A DNA stretch of 64,000 bases from Gardnerella leopoldii (GTDB taxonomy: Bacteria; Actinomycetota; Actinomycetes; Actinomycetales; Bifidobacteriaceae). The notes under the pieces were generated by a model. It saw only the letters and a program-made list of their open reading frames with translations. It was not told where the DNA came from and searched no databases. Position numbers and translations under genes: made by a program. The DNA is taken from NCBI RefSeq assembly GCF_003293675.1, contig NZ_CP029984.1, forward strand, positions 62,001-126,000, read 5' to 3'. Positions 8,906 to 17,643 of this stretch are shown here, one piece after another. Position 1 is the first letter of the stretch; every line of letters starts with the position of its first letter.

Positions 8906-11374
8906 ATGAATAATCAAGATTTTGCAAAGCCAAAAGCGGCAGAACGCATACCGTCGGCACGTGAATTCCATGGCGACACTTATATAGACGAATATGCTTG
9001 GATGAAAGATCGCAATAATCCTAAGCTTATGGAATACGTCAATAGTCAAAATGCTTATACTGAACAGCGTGTAAAGCACTTAGCAAACTTGCGTTCTACA
9101 TTATTTGACGAGTTGCGCTCAAGAGTTCAAGAAACAGACATGTCTGTTCCTATGCGCATGAATAATTACTGGTATTACGTGCGTACTGAAAAAGGCAAAC
9201 AATACGCTGTGCAATGCCGTATGAAAGTCGAAAATAGTGACGATTGGAATCCGCCAACTATCGACAATTCTGCAAAGCCTGGCACAACTGATGGTGAAGA
9301 GATTTTATTTGATGCAAACTTTGAATCTGAGCACTCTGGTGGCAAGTTCTTTAGAGTCGGTGGAATGGATTTGAGCACCGACGGTTTGCGAATGCTGTAC
9401 GGTGTCGACACTCAAGGCGATGAACGCTTTAACTATTTTATTCGTGACTTTTCTACAAAAACATGTTCTTGGTCGCAGTTAGAAGAATCGTGGGAAAATC
9501 TTGCTTCTGCTTCACTTTCTCCAGATGGAAAATGGGTGTTTTATGTAAAGCTTGATGATGCTTGGCGTCCTTATCAAGTTTGGAGGCATAAGGTCGGCAC
9601 TAAAGTTTCCAGCGATGTAAAAGTTTTTGAAGAAACTGACGAGCGATTTTTTGTTGACGTGTATGAAAGTTTTGACGAACGATACATGATGATCAGTAGT
9701 AGTTCAAAGACTACATCGCGCGTGCTTATGCTTCCTTTGAGCAATCCTGAGGGCGAATTCCGTATGGTTATTGAGCCGGTTGAGGGAGTGGAATACGATA
9801 TTTCTTTCGCTTGCTTCGAGAATGCTGGCGAAAATGGTGAAGATATTCCAATTGCGATTGTGTGCCATAACGCTAAAAATCCTAATTTTGAAATTGACAT
9901 TATTGATATGAGAGGAAATTCCGGCAAGTTTGATGAGCATGTAACGTATAAGCTTTCGGATGGAGTATGTGTTGCTTCGGGTTCTCCTTATGGTTGCGAG
10001 CAAGGAGATGCTTGGCAAAAAGGTGCCGGAAGTGAGCCTATTACAAAGCCTTATAATTCGCCTCAAAATCCTGAAATATTGCAAAATGCAGTTGGATTGA
10101 GCATAAGCGGATTGTCAATGTACAAAAATTATGTGGCACTAGCTTACCGTTCTCAAGGTTTGCCGCATTTGGCTGTAATGAGCAAGAAGCGCGCTGTTGA
10201 AGATTTTTTGCAAGCAAAACCGTGGCGTTTTTGCGAAGTGCGACCGCTTTCTTCCCAGCTTGCGAATCAATTTACGGATCAACTTACGGATCAATTTTCT
10301 TCTCAACTTACGGATCAAGCGCAAGCCGAATCACGTGCTGCGCTCGCAAATATTTCACAAGAAGAAATCAACAATAATCGCTTATTTAGTATTTCTATGA
10401 CTGGAAATCCTTCGTACGAAGCTCCGCATATGCGTTACGCTTTTGGCAGTTACGCAACTTTAGGTCAACTTCGCGAGTTGGATCCTTTAACAGGCGAAGA
10501 TGTGTTGCTCAAGCAAGGTAAAATTTTAGGCGAATTTAATGAGCACAATTATGCTGAAAAGCGCGTTTGGATTACTGCTCGAGATGGTGAGCGTGTGCCA
10601 GTATCGCTTGTGTGGCGTCCGGATAAAATTTCTCAAACTGACTCAATGTTTATTACTGGTTATGGAGCGTATGAAGTTAGTTCAGACCCTACTTTTTCTG
10701 TCGGTCGCTTGAGTTTGCTGGATCGCGGCGTGTTATATGCGCAAGTGCATGTGCGAGGCGGTGGCGAAATGGGTCGCGCGTGGTATGAGCAGGGTAGGCG
10801 CGTTAATAAAAAGCATACTTTTGAAGATTTTGTTGATGCCACGCGTGCTTTGCAAAATGCTGGTTTTGCTTCTGCTTGCCATACTGTTGCAAACGGTGGT
10901 TCAGCAGGAGGCTTGCTTATGGGTGCTATAGCAAATATGGCTCCGGAATGTTATGCAGGAATTGAAGCAGACGTGCCTTTTGTAGATGCCCTTACGTCTA
11001 TGCTCGACTCTTCTTTGCCGCTTACTGTAACAGAGTGGGATGAGTGGGGCAATCCGCTCGATGATTCTGAAGCTTATGCTTATATGAAATCGTATACTCC
11101 TTACGAAAATGTGCCTTGCGCAAAAACGGAAGATGGTCGCAAGAAGTTAGCTGATTTTCCGAAAATCTTAATCACATCGTCTATTCACGACACGCGCGTG
11201 CTTGTTACGGAACCTTTGAAATGGCTCGCTAAATTGCAAGCTTCTGGGGTTGATGCAATTGCTCGTATTGAAACTGACGGTGGTCACGGTGGCACTTCTG
11301 GCAGGTACAGGCAATGGCAGGAGTTAGCTTATGAAAACGCATGGTGCTTGCATGTTATGGGAGTAAATAGTTAG
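8906..11374 (+). CDS. ptrB: Oligopeptidase B / prolyl oligopeptidase family (S9A)
   Basis: Cytoplasmic serine peptidase that cleaves short peptides. There is no signal peptide. A beta-propeller covers about residues 1-400, followed by an alpha/beta-hydrolase domain with nucleophile S666 in GGSAGG and H794 in DGGHGG. The 822 residues exceed the usual 680-720. Part of the excess is an in-frame Gln/Asp/Thr repeat near residues 450-475 made of tandem copies of ACGGATCAA-like DNA. The start at 8906 was chosen over 8882 because AGAGGTG lies just upstream. A 52-bp repeat array follows the stop codon directly. Confidence 0.9.
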   Translation: MNNQDFAKPKAAERIPSAREFHGDTYIDEYAWMKDRNNPKLMEYVNSQNAYTEQRVKHLANLRSTLFDELRSRVQETDMSVPMRMNNYWYYVRTEKGKQYAVQCRMKVENSDDWNPPTIDNSAKPGTTDGEEILFDANFESEHSGGKFFRVGGMDLSTDGLRMLYGVDTQGDERFNYFIRDFSTKTCSWSQLEESWENLASASLSPDGKWVFYVKLDDAWRPYQVWRHKVGTKVSSDVKVFEETDERFFVDVYESFDERYMMISSSSKTTSRVLMLPLSNPEGEFRMVIEPVEGVEYDISFACFENAGENGEDIPIAIVCHNAKNPNFEIDIIDMRGNSGKFDEHVTYKLSDGVCVASGSPYGCEQGDAWQKGAGSEPITKPYNSPQNPEILQNAVGLSISGLSMYKNYVALAYRSQGLPHLAVMSKKRAVEDFLQAKPWRFCEVRPLSSQLANQFTDQLTDQFSSQLTDQAQAESRAALANISQEEINNNRLFSISMTGNPSYEAPHMRYAFGSYATLGQLRELDPLTGEDVLLKQGKILGEFNEHNYAEKRVWITARDGERVPVSLVWRPDKISQTDSMFITGYGAYEVSSDPTFSVGRLSLLDRGVLYAQVHVRGGGEMGRAWYEQGRRVNKKHTFEDFVDATRALQNAGFASACHTVANGGSAGGLLMGAIANMAPECYAGIEADVPFVDALTSMLDSSLPLTVTEWDEWGNPLDDSEAYAYMKSYTPYENVPCAKTEDGRKKLADFPKILITSSIHDTRVLVTEPLKWLAKLQASGVDAIARIETDGGHGGTSGRYRQWQELAYENAWCLHVMGVNS
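10255..10320 (+). repeat. Short tandem repeat inside the oligopeptidase B gene
   Basis: In-frame copies of a CTTACGGATCAA-like unit encode LANQF / TDQL / TDQF / SSQL / TDQ. It lies between the propeller and hydrolase domains and is not expected in the family. Confidence 0.7.
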
Positions 11375-11380
11375 TCGGAA

Positions 11381-11536
11381 GCGGCAGAAACTTTACTGCG
11401 TTGTAAAGTAAATGTCGTTTGTGTGCTAAAAGGCGGCAGAAACTTTACTGCGTTGTAAAAAAACGGTCGTTTGCATGCTAAAAAGCGGCAGAAACTTTAC
11501 AACGGCGTAAAGTAAATGTCGTTTCCTCGTCTTTCG
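11381..11536. repeat. 52-bp dyad array A (3 units)
   Basis: Three tandem units, anchored at 11402, 11454 and 11506 (start of the TGTAAA/CGTAAA block), spaced exactly 52 bp. Each unit carries CTTTAC-N6-GTAAA, flanked by GCGGCAGAAA on the left and a GTCGTTT segment on the right. The array fills the gap between the oligopeptidase gene and the Crp-family regulator. It is inverted relative to arrays B-E: its left border is the mirror of their right border. Confidence 0.9.
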
Positions 11537-11660
11537 TGATATCATAGGTCAGGTGATGTGCGTTTTTCGCTTACGCTTTTCGTTTGCGTTTGCGTTCATC
11601 CGCATACAGGTAGTTCAATGGAGATATCTACTTATTGCTTAATGAAGGGGTAGAGCAGCA

Positions 11661-12371
11661 ATGGCAACACTCAGCGTTGACAGCGATGAATTTTCACTGC
11701 AACATACCGCATTGTTTAAGCAAGTTCCAGCTGATCAAGTAAAAGAATTGATGCAGTATTTGCAAGAATCGACATTTAAAAAAGGTTCGGCAATTTTTAA
11801 TGAAGGCGATACTGACCATCGAATGTACTTGCTTGAGCGTGGAAGAGTAAAATTAGTTCGTCATTCAAACGACAATCGTGTGCAATTGTTAAGTATTCAC
11901 ACTCCTGGCGAAATTCTAGGCGAAATTCCCGTTTTTGATCCTAGCGGCGGTCCTCGTACAGCTTCAGCAATATCTATTACCAACAATACTAGAGTTTTAT
12001 GGCTAGAAAATGACGTGTTATTCCATTGGCTAAACAATCACCCTAGCGTTGCAGTAGATATGCTTCAAGTGCTTGCAGCGCGCATGAGAGCAAATAATGA
12101 GCGAATTTCCGACTTAGTTTTTATGGATGTTCCTGCTCGTTTAGCGAAGACTTTGCTGAATTTAGCTTCAAGATTTGGCGAGCCTATGAGCGATGGCTTG
12201 CTTGTGCCGCATGATTTAACGCAAGAAGAGCTTGCGCAACTTGTTGGCTCTTCACGCGAAACAGTTAACAAAGCACTTATGGATTTTGCAAACAGAGGCT
12301 GGATTATGCGCCAAGGCAGGTCAATTATTATTTATAAGCCTGGCATGCTTATTCGTCGAGCTGAGCGTTAA
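11661..12371 (+). CDS. Crp/Fnr-family transcriptional regulator (GlxR-like)
   Basis: A 236-residue protein with an N-terminal cyclic-nucleotide-binding beta-barrel (about 20-130), a dimerisation helix, and a C-terminal winged helix (about 165-225). The recognition region reads LTQEELAQLVGSSRETVNKAL. Length and layout match actinobacterial GlxR-type cAMP receptor regulators, but I could not verify the ligand residues against a reference. There is a purine-rich GAAGGGG stretch before the ATG. It is directly upstream of a penicillin-binding protein and downstream of 52-bp array A. Confidence 0.87.
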   Translation: MATLSVDSDEFSLQHTALFKQVPADQVKELMQYLQESTFKKGSAIFNEGDTDHRMYLLERGRVKLVRHSNDNRVQLLSIHTPGEILGEIPVFDPSGGPRTASAISITNNTRVLWLENDVLFHWLNNHPSVAVDMLQVLAARMRANNERISDLVFMDVPARLAKTLLNLASRFGEPMSDGLLVPHDLTQEELAQLVGSSRETVNKALMDFANRGWIMRQGRSIIIYKPGMLIRRAER

Positions 12372-12429
12372 AGTGCGAATGTTTATGATGCCAGTTTTCA
12401 AGTAGAGGCAAACCTTTAGAATAGTACGC

Positions 12430-14751
12430 ATGCCGAAAAAGAATTCACTGACTGTTCGCCGTGTGCTAGCACTGTTCCTTACCTACATCACTTTGTGTGT
12501 TGCAGGAGGTGTTGCAGCAAGTATTATGTTTGTTCCTGGCGTAATGAGCGTGAATAGCATAGTGAAAACAGTAGTACCTTCACTTCGCGTTGACGGCATC
12601 GATTTTGATGTAACTGCTTTGCCGCAAAAATCGCGACTTTACGCTTCTGATGGCAAAACTATTATTGCAACTTTTTATGCTCAAAACCGCACTGTAGTGC
12701 CGCTTCGACGCATATCGCAATATATGCAGCGAGCAATGGTTGCTCGTGAAGACCGTCGATTCTTTGAGCATTCCGGCGTAGATATGCAAGGTGTTATTCG
12801 CGCATTCGTGCAAACATTCGTTAAAAAGGGAGATATGCAAGGTGGCTCTTCCTTAACTCAGCAATATGTAAAAAATGTGCTTATGATTAAAGCTCGCGAA
12901 AATAACGATCCTTTAGCTGAGTATCACGCTTCTGAAGGCACTATTGCTCGTAAATTGCGCGAAATGCTTATTGCAATTCAAATGGAGAAAAAATACTCCA
13001 AACTTGAGATTTTGCAGGGATATTTAAATATTGCGCAGTTTGGTAGCAATAATATTTACGGCGTAGAAACTGCAGCTCATCGATACTTCAATACGAGTGC
13101 TGCAAAGCTTAATCTTGTGCAATCGGCAACTATTGCTGCAATTACAAAGAATCCTTCGCGTTACGATCCTTCTATTGAAGCAAATCAACCTGAAGCGCAA
13201 AAGCAGCGCAATATTGTACTTGATTTAATGCTTCGTCAAGGTTTTATTACTAAGAGCGAGCATGATTCCGCTGTTGCTATTCCTCTTAAAAGCACTCTTA
13301 ACATACAGAGGGAAGTTTCTAAGATTGGATGCCAAGCTGCAGGTGATGCAGCATTCTTCTGCGATTATGTAACGAAGAAAATTTTGCATTCTCGCGAGTT
13401 TGGTAAAACTGCTGCCATGCGCGAAAAGTTGCTTACTGAGGGTGGTCTTGATATCTACACAACTATGGATTTGCGCGCCAGCAAGGCTGCTATGAAAGCT
13501 GCTAGAGATACGATTCCTGTAAACGATAAGAGCGGTTTTGAAGTTTCAATTGCGGCAATTAAGCCTGGAACTGGTGAAGTTTTGGCATTTGGCAGCAATC
13601 GTATTTATGATGCTACGGATGCTGCAAAATCAGATCCTACGCATACGGCTTTGAACTATGCTGTAGATGAGCGCGATGGTGGCGGTCTTGGTTGGCAGAT
13701 TGGTTCTACGTGGAAGCCAATTAATATGGTTGCATGGATGCTTGCTGGAAAGTCGATTAATCAGCCTCTTCGCACTTCTATGCTTTACAACAATGCTGAT
13801 TTTAATTGCAGCAAATTCCGCGGAGTTGGTAGTTGGTCAGTTCAAAACTCTGGTGGTGGCACAACTAATCCGGAAACTCCTTTGCAAGGTCTTGTGCGCT
13901 CGCATAATACCACTCAGGCTTCTATGGCTCAGCAAATTAAGCTGTGTTCAATCGCGGATGCTGCTCGCATACTTGGTTACCATAATTCGCCTCTTGGTCA
14001 GGAAAGTGTGTATTCTTCTAACTCGCTTAATCCGCCTATGACGATTGGTTCTGTGCAAGCTTCGCCTTTAACTGTGGCGAATGTGTATGCAACTATTGGT
14101 GCTGATGGCGTGGCATGTGATCCTATTGCTATTAAGCGAGTTGTTGACAAAAATGGTAAGCGTTTGAAAGTTCCTAGTGCGCATTGCCATCAAGCAATTC
14201 CAAAGGGAATTGCTCAAACTGCTGCTTATGCGCTGAATCAGGGTGTTGTGCAACCTGGCGGCGAGGCTTCAACTACCCAACTTGATGGTGGTCGCAAGAC
14301 TTTCGCAAAAACTGGTACTAACGAACAGTACTACATGACTACAGCTGGTTTTGTGCCGTATCAAGTTGCTTCGTTTGTGGCAGTTGGTAACGCCGAATCA
14401 CAAAAAAGCTTTAATGGCATGACTATTAACGGTCGTACAATGGCAGCTTGGTATGGTATGTATATTGCAACGCCAGCGTGGAAACAGTTTATGAATGACT
14501 ATTTGAAAGCTGCTAACATTCCTGTTGACAACGATTATGGCAAGCCTGATCCAAAGTACACTGCCGGTGGAACTCTGCCTGGCATGCCTAAAAATACTGT
14601 TAAAACTGATCAGCAGAAGCGAGATGAAGACGCTAGAAAGCAGGCAGCACAAGAACAGCAGGAAGAAGCTAAGAAACAAAAGAACACGCAAGATCAGTAC
14701 GGCACTGCTCGTCGCGACGACTATAGTAATTCAGAAACTGATAATTACTAA
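12430..14751 (+). CDS. Class A penicillin-binding protein (bifunctional transglycosylase/transpeptidase)
   Basis: Polymerises and cross-links peptidoglycan. A short cytoplasmic tail and membrane anchor (about residues 10-35) precede the glycosyltransferase domain, with the EDRRFFEHSGVD motif around residue 110 and GGSSLTQQYVKN. The penicillin-binding domain has a GSTWKPI nucleophile motif (SxxK), SHN as SxN, and KTGTNEQ. The last 60 residues are a Gln/Lys/Glu-rich tail. A TAGAAT -10 box (12417-12422) ends 8 bases before the ATG and no Shine-Dalgarno sequence is present, so the mRNA may be leaderless. Confidence 0.94.
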   Translation: MPKKNSLTVRRVLALFLTYITLCVAGGVAASIMFVPGVMSVNSIVKTVVPSLRVDGIDFDVTALPQKSRLYASDGKTIIATFYAQNRTVVPLRRISQYMQRAMVAREDRRFFEHSGVDMQGVIRAFVQTFVKKGDMQGGSSLTQQYVKNVLMIKARENNDPLAEYHASEGTIARKLREMLIAIQMEKKYSKLEILQGYLNIAQFGSNNIYGVETAAHRYFNTSAAKLNLVQSATIAAITKNPSRYDPSIEANQPEAQKQRNIVLDLMLRQGFITKSEHDSAVAIPLKSTLNIQREVSKIGCQAAGDAAFFCDYVTKKILHSREFGKTAAMREKLLTEGGLDIYTTMDLRASKAAMKAARDTIPVNDKSGFEVSIAAIKPGTGEVLAFGSNRIYDATDAAKSDPTHTALNYAVDERDGGGLGWQIGSTWKPINMVAWMLAGKSINQPLRTSMLYNNADFNCSKFRGVGSWSVQNSGGGTTNPETPLQGLVRSHNTTQASMAQQIKLCSIADAARILGYHNSPLGQESVYSSNSLNPPMTIGSVQASPLTVANVYATIGADGVACDPIAIKRVVDKNGKRLKVPSAHCHQAIPKGIAQTAAYALNQGVVQPGGEASTTQLDGGRKTFAKTGTNEQYYMTTAGFVPYQVASFVAVGNAESQKSFNGMTINGRTMAAWYGMYIATPAWKQFMNDYLKAANIPVDNDYGKPDPKYTAGGTLPGMPKNTVKTDQQKRDEDARKQAAQEQQEEAKKQKNTQDQYGTARRDDYSNSETDNY

Positions 14752-14825
14752 ATGGTATTTGTTAACTCGTAATTGCTAGTTAACTTACTAAATACTAAGT
14801 TGTTTTGTGCTGTTCCTTACAAATA

Positions 14826-14874
14826 GACCCTTACTTATGCTACTTGATTGTGAGCAAAGTAAGGGTCATTTTTA
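14826..14874. terminator. Bidirectional intrinsic terminator
   Basis: GACCCTTACTT pairs with AAGTAAGGGTC, followed by ATTTTT. It lies between the convergent penicillin-binding protein and pyrD genes and could serve both. Confidence 0.85.
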
Positions 14875-14892
14875 GCGCAAATACGCACTGTA

Positions 14893-16047
14893 CTAGTTCA
14901 AATCCGCACCAACTGCGTCTGTAACATGCTCAAAGCCGTCGCGTTTCAAAAGATCCGCAAGTCCGCGTTTCAGCGTTGTGATTTGCTGCGGTCCTCTGTA
15001 CATAAGTGACGTAATAAACATAACCAAATCAGCGCCTGAGCGAATCTTCTCATATGCTTGCTTTGGCGTAAATACTCCGCCAATGCCTGCAATAGCAAAA
15101 CGTTTACCAAAAGCTTTGCGCGTGCGTCGAATAAGCTCGTTGCTTGCGCTGTAGGTAGGACCTCCAGAAAGTGCTCCTTGCCAATCTTCCGGAACATCAA
15201 GTCCTGCGCGATTCTTTTGCAAGTTCGCAATACTTACTCCGTCAACTTTATGTTCGGCAAGTACGTCAAGCAAAGATTTGAACTGTTCCCAACCACCGTG
15301 CAAATTAAGCGGCATCTTAACTAACGTTGGCTGAGGTCGCTTAATAGTGTCAAGATCGGTGAATAATTTGTCAAGTGCTTCCGGCTGACTAAATGGTTCA
15401 CCCACACGCGTGTTCGGGCATGAAATATTTACTTCAATTATTGAGCTTTTTCCGGCTGCACGTTCCATAGAAATATGGTAGTCTTCAATTCCTTCTTCCA
15501 AGTCGCCAACTAAGTCGTCGTTTGTGCGCGCAATAGAAATAGACATATTCATAGACTTTGCATGCGTCCAGGCTTTCTCGGCTCGTGCAACAACGGCTTC
15601 GCTGCCATCGTTTGCTAGTCCTGCGTGTACAAGAATAGAGTCATATTCTGGAAGGCGATGATACCAAGGTTTTTGATTTCCTTCGCATGGTCGGCTTGTG
15701 GTAGAGCCAACTGTTTCAAAACCAAAGCCGGCGTTGTCTAGTACGGTCGCCATTTGGCAGTTTTTATCCAGTCCTGCACTTAAGCCAAACGGATTTGCAA
15801 AATCCACACCCATAACGTTAGTTTCTAGCACTGGGTCTGTGTAGTTAAGCATTTCGCGAAGAAGCCACATTAATCCAGGAGTGCGTTCGCTAAATTTGCA
15901 AAAATTAATCATGCGATCATGCGCTTCGTCTGGAGGAATGTTAAAAACAAAATGCGGTTTAATAATGTGTTTGTATGAGAATGTAAAAAGGTCGGTCGTT
16001 GCTTTATTGACGACATTGTGCAATGAGTGTTCAGAAACGTAATACAT
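14893..16047 (-). CDS. pyrD: Dihydroorotate dehydrogenase (quinone), class 2
   Basis: Oxidises dihydroorotate to orotate in pyrimidine synthesis, with FMN and membrane quinone. It has the class 2 N-terminal membrane-associating helices, then NPFGLSAGLDKN, GSTTSRPCEGN and the INISCPNTR-type segment (VNISCPNTRVGE), and C-terminal FMN-binding GIGGVFTPKQAYE. It is about 384 residues. The start is uncertain: the ATG at 16047 lies 7 bases after a TACTAT -10-like box, while an ATG 6 codons upstream (16065) is also open. Neither has a Shine-Dalgarno sequence. Confidence 0.93.
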   Translation of the reverse strand: MYYVSEHSLHNVVNKATTDLFTFSYKHIIKPHFVFNIPPDEAHDRMINFCKFSERTPGLMWLLREMLNYTDPVLETNVMGVDFANPFGLSAGLDKNCQMATVLDNAGFGFETVGSTTSRPCEGNQKPWYHRLPEYDSILVHAGLANDGSEAVVARAEKAWTHAKSMNMSISIARTNDDLVGDLEEGIEDYHISMERAAGKSSIIEVNISCPNTRVGEPFSQPEALDKLFTDLDTIKRPQPTLVKMPLNLHGGWEQFKSLLDVLAEHKVDGVSIANLQKNRAGLDVPEDWQGALSGGPTYSASNELIRRTRKAFGKRFAIAGIGGVFTPKQAYEKIRSGADLVMFITSLMYRGPQQITTLKRGLADLLKRDGFEHVTDAVGADLN

Positions 16048-16274
16048 ATTTATATAGTAGGGCATTATTGTTATATGCGCTATTACTTAGTGTATTTTGT
16101 GCGTTTTTTCTTGCCGTAGTTTGTGCGTTTTCTTCCTTAGTACGCGTTCGTTTTTGTGCGATTTTTCATAAAACTTGCTTTGCTTGACAACAAAATGTGC
16201 GTTCTTTTCGTTTTAATGCCCTGAAACGCTCAATTACGTTTGTTTTTTGCGTTTACGTGTGCGATAATGTTCGT

Positions 16275-17132
16275 ATGATTTCTTCACAGCGTCAACATTT
16301 GATTTTAAGCCGTCTCCGTACGCGCGGTGCTGTTCGCATTACTGCGCTTTCTAAAGAACTGAACGTTTCTGCTATGACGGTTCGCAGGGATATCGCAGAG
16401 CTTTCGGATCGTGGGCTTTTAAAGCGCGTTCACGGCGGCGCAGTGACGACTAATACTCTGCTTTCGGAGCCGCTGTTTTCTGTAAAGTCGCAAATGGATA
16501 TTGGTTTGAAGGATGCAATTGCGCGTTTGGCTGTGGATTATGTTTCTCCGGGGGATGTGATTGCTATTGGCGGCGGTACCACTGCTTATGTGTTTGCGCA
16601 ACATTTGCTCGAGTCGCGCAGGGCTTCTGGTATTACGATTTTGACCAATTCGATTCCTGTTGCGGAGCTTGTGCAAGCTTTAGAGTCGAAGGATGTCGAG
16701 GTTATTGTTACCGGTGGCGTGATTACGCGTTCCAATTCGCTGGTTGGGCCTATTGCAGATAAAGTTGTTGCTTCTCTTCGTGTGAATACCGTTTTTCTTG
16801 GCACGCATTCTGTGTCTCTTCCTCGCGGATTCCTTATGCCAAATTCTTTGGAAGCTGCTACTGATATGGCGTTAATGGATATTGCGGATCGCACGATTAT
16901 TTTGACGGATCATACTAAATGGAGTTGTACGTCGCTTTCGCTATTTGCTCGTTTTGATCAGGTTGATACTGTTATTACCGACGATGGTTTGGATGCTGAT
17001 TCTCAGCTTCGTACGCGTGAGCTTGTGAAGGATTTGGTTTTGGCACCTGTTATTGATGAGCGAGATGTTCTTGATGCGTCTAATGCTGACGATTTAGTGA
17101 GTTCTGGAGATTCTGACGATTTGCTTGATTAG
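16275..17132 (+). CDS. DeoR-family transcriptional regulator
   Basis: Repressor type with an N-terminal DeoR winged helix-turn-helix (MISSQRQHLILSRLRTRGAV onward, with NVSAMTVRRDIAELSDRGLLKRVHGGA) and a C-terminal sugar-phosphate sensor domain of the isomerase-like fold (VIAIGGGTTAYVFA, TNSIPVAEL). It is 285 residues. The ATG at 16275 has no Shine-Dalgarno sequence but is 7 bases downstream of an extended -10, TGCGATAAT, suggesting a leaderless message. It is divergent from pyrD and followed by a terminator, so its target is not evident from context. Confidence 0.9.
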   Translation: MISSQRQHLILSRLRTRGAVRITALSKELNVSAMTVRRDIAELSDRGLLKRVHGGAVTTNTLLSEPLFSVKSQMDIGLKDAIARLAVDYVSPGDVIAIGGGTTAYVFAQHLLESRRASGITILTNSIPVAELVQALESKDVEVIVTGGVITRSNSLVGPIADKVVASLRVNTVFLGTHSVSLPRGFLMPNSLEAATDMALMDIADRTIILTDHTKWSCTSLSLFARFDQVDTVITDDGLDADSQLRTRELVKDLVLAPVIDERDVLDASNADDLVSSGDSDDLLD

Positions 17133-17182
17133 TATTTTTGCGAATATTTTTGCAAAGTTTAATTTTGCGCGCTGATGATTTT

Positions 17183-17217
17183 AATGCCCGAGTGAGTTGT
17201 TTACTCGGGCATTTTTG
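17183..17217 (+). terminator. Intrinsic terminator after the DeoR regulator
   Basis: Stem AATGCCCGAGT / ACTCGGGCATT with a short loop, running into TTTTT. Confidence 0.9.
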
Positions 17218-17502
17218 GTTTTTCTGTTTGGTTTTGCTTCAAGTGTGTCGATGTTTAAACAAATTTCGCCGATGGTTAAATATTGCGTTTTTCTTTGTTT
17301 TATAAGGCTGTTAAAGAAATCGCAAAACTCAAACCTTAAAGAAAGCTGAAAAAACGTTAAAAAAATCCAGTATATGGCGTGTCGCGTAATTTTTATTAAA
17401 AAATACAGAAAAATGTCGTAAATATTTCTGCTTTTTAATGAATATAACGAATATTTACTAAGATTTTTGTATTTTTGGCGCTTAGAAATCTGAATTTTAG
17501 TG

Positions 17503-17531
17503 TTGAGTTTTCTGAGAGCTTGCGGTAAGTT
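17503..17531 (+). promoter_or_regulatory. Candidate promoter of the first LAKTG surface protein
   Basis: TTGAGT and TAAGTT separated by 17 bases, about 115 bases upstream of the ATG. Unlike the paralogue's promoter at 55024 there is no homopolymer in the spacer. Assigned by eye only. Confidence 0.4.
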
Positions 17532-17600
17532 TTAACTCAGTTACCGGTTGAATCCCTAGTTCACTGGTACGAGCGGGAAACCGCAAATGGCAAATTTTTC

Positions 17601-17620
17601 TTCGCATACCCTAGTGCGAA
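17601..17620 (+). promoter_or_regulatory. Conserved 5' UTR hairpin before surface protein 1
   Basis: TTCGCA-N8-TGCGAA immediately before the GGAGAAGAAGAAAGGA ribosome-binding region. The paralogue at 55131-55149 keeps the stem but changes the loop, which suggests selection on structure. Confidence 0.6.
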
Positions 17621-17643
17621 GGAGAAGAAGAAAGGAAAATATT

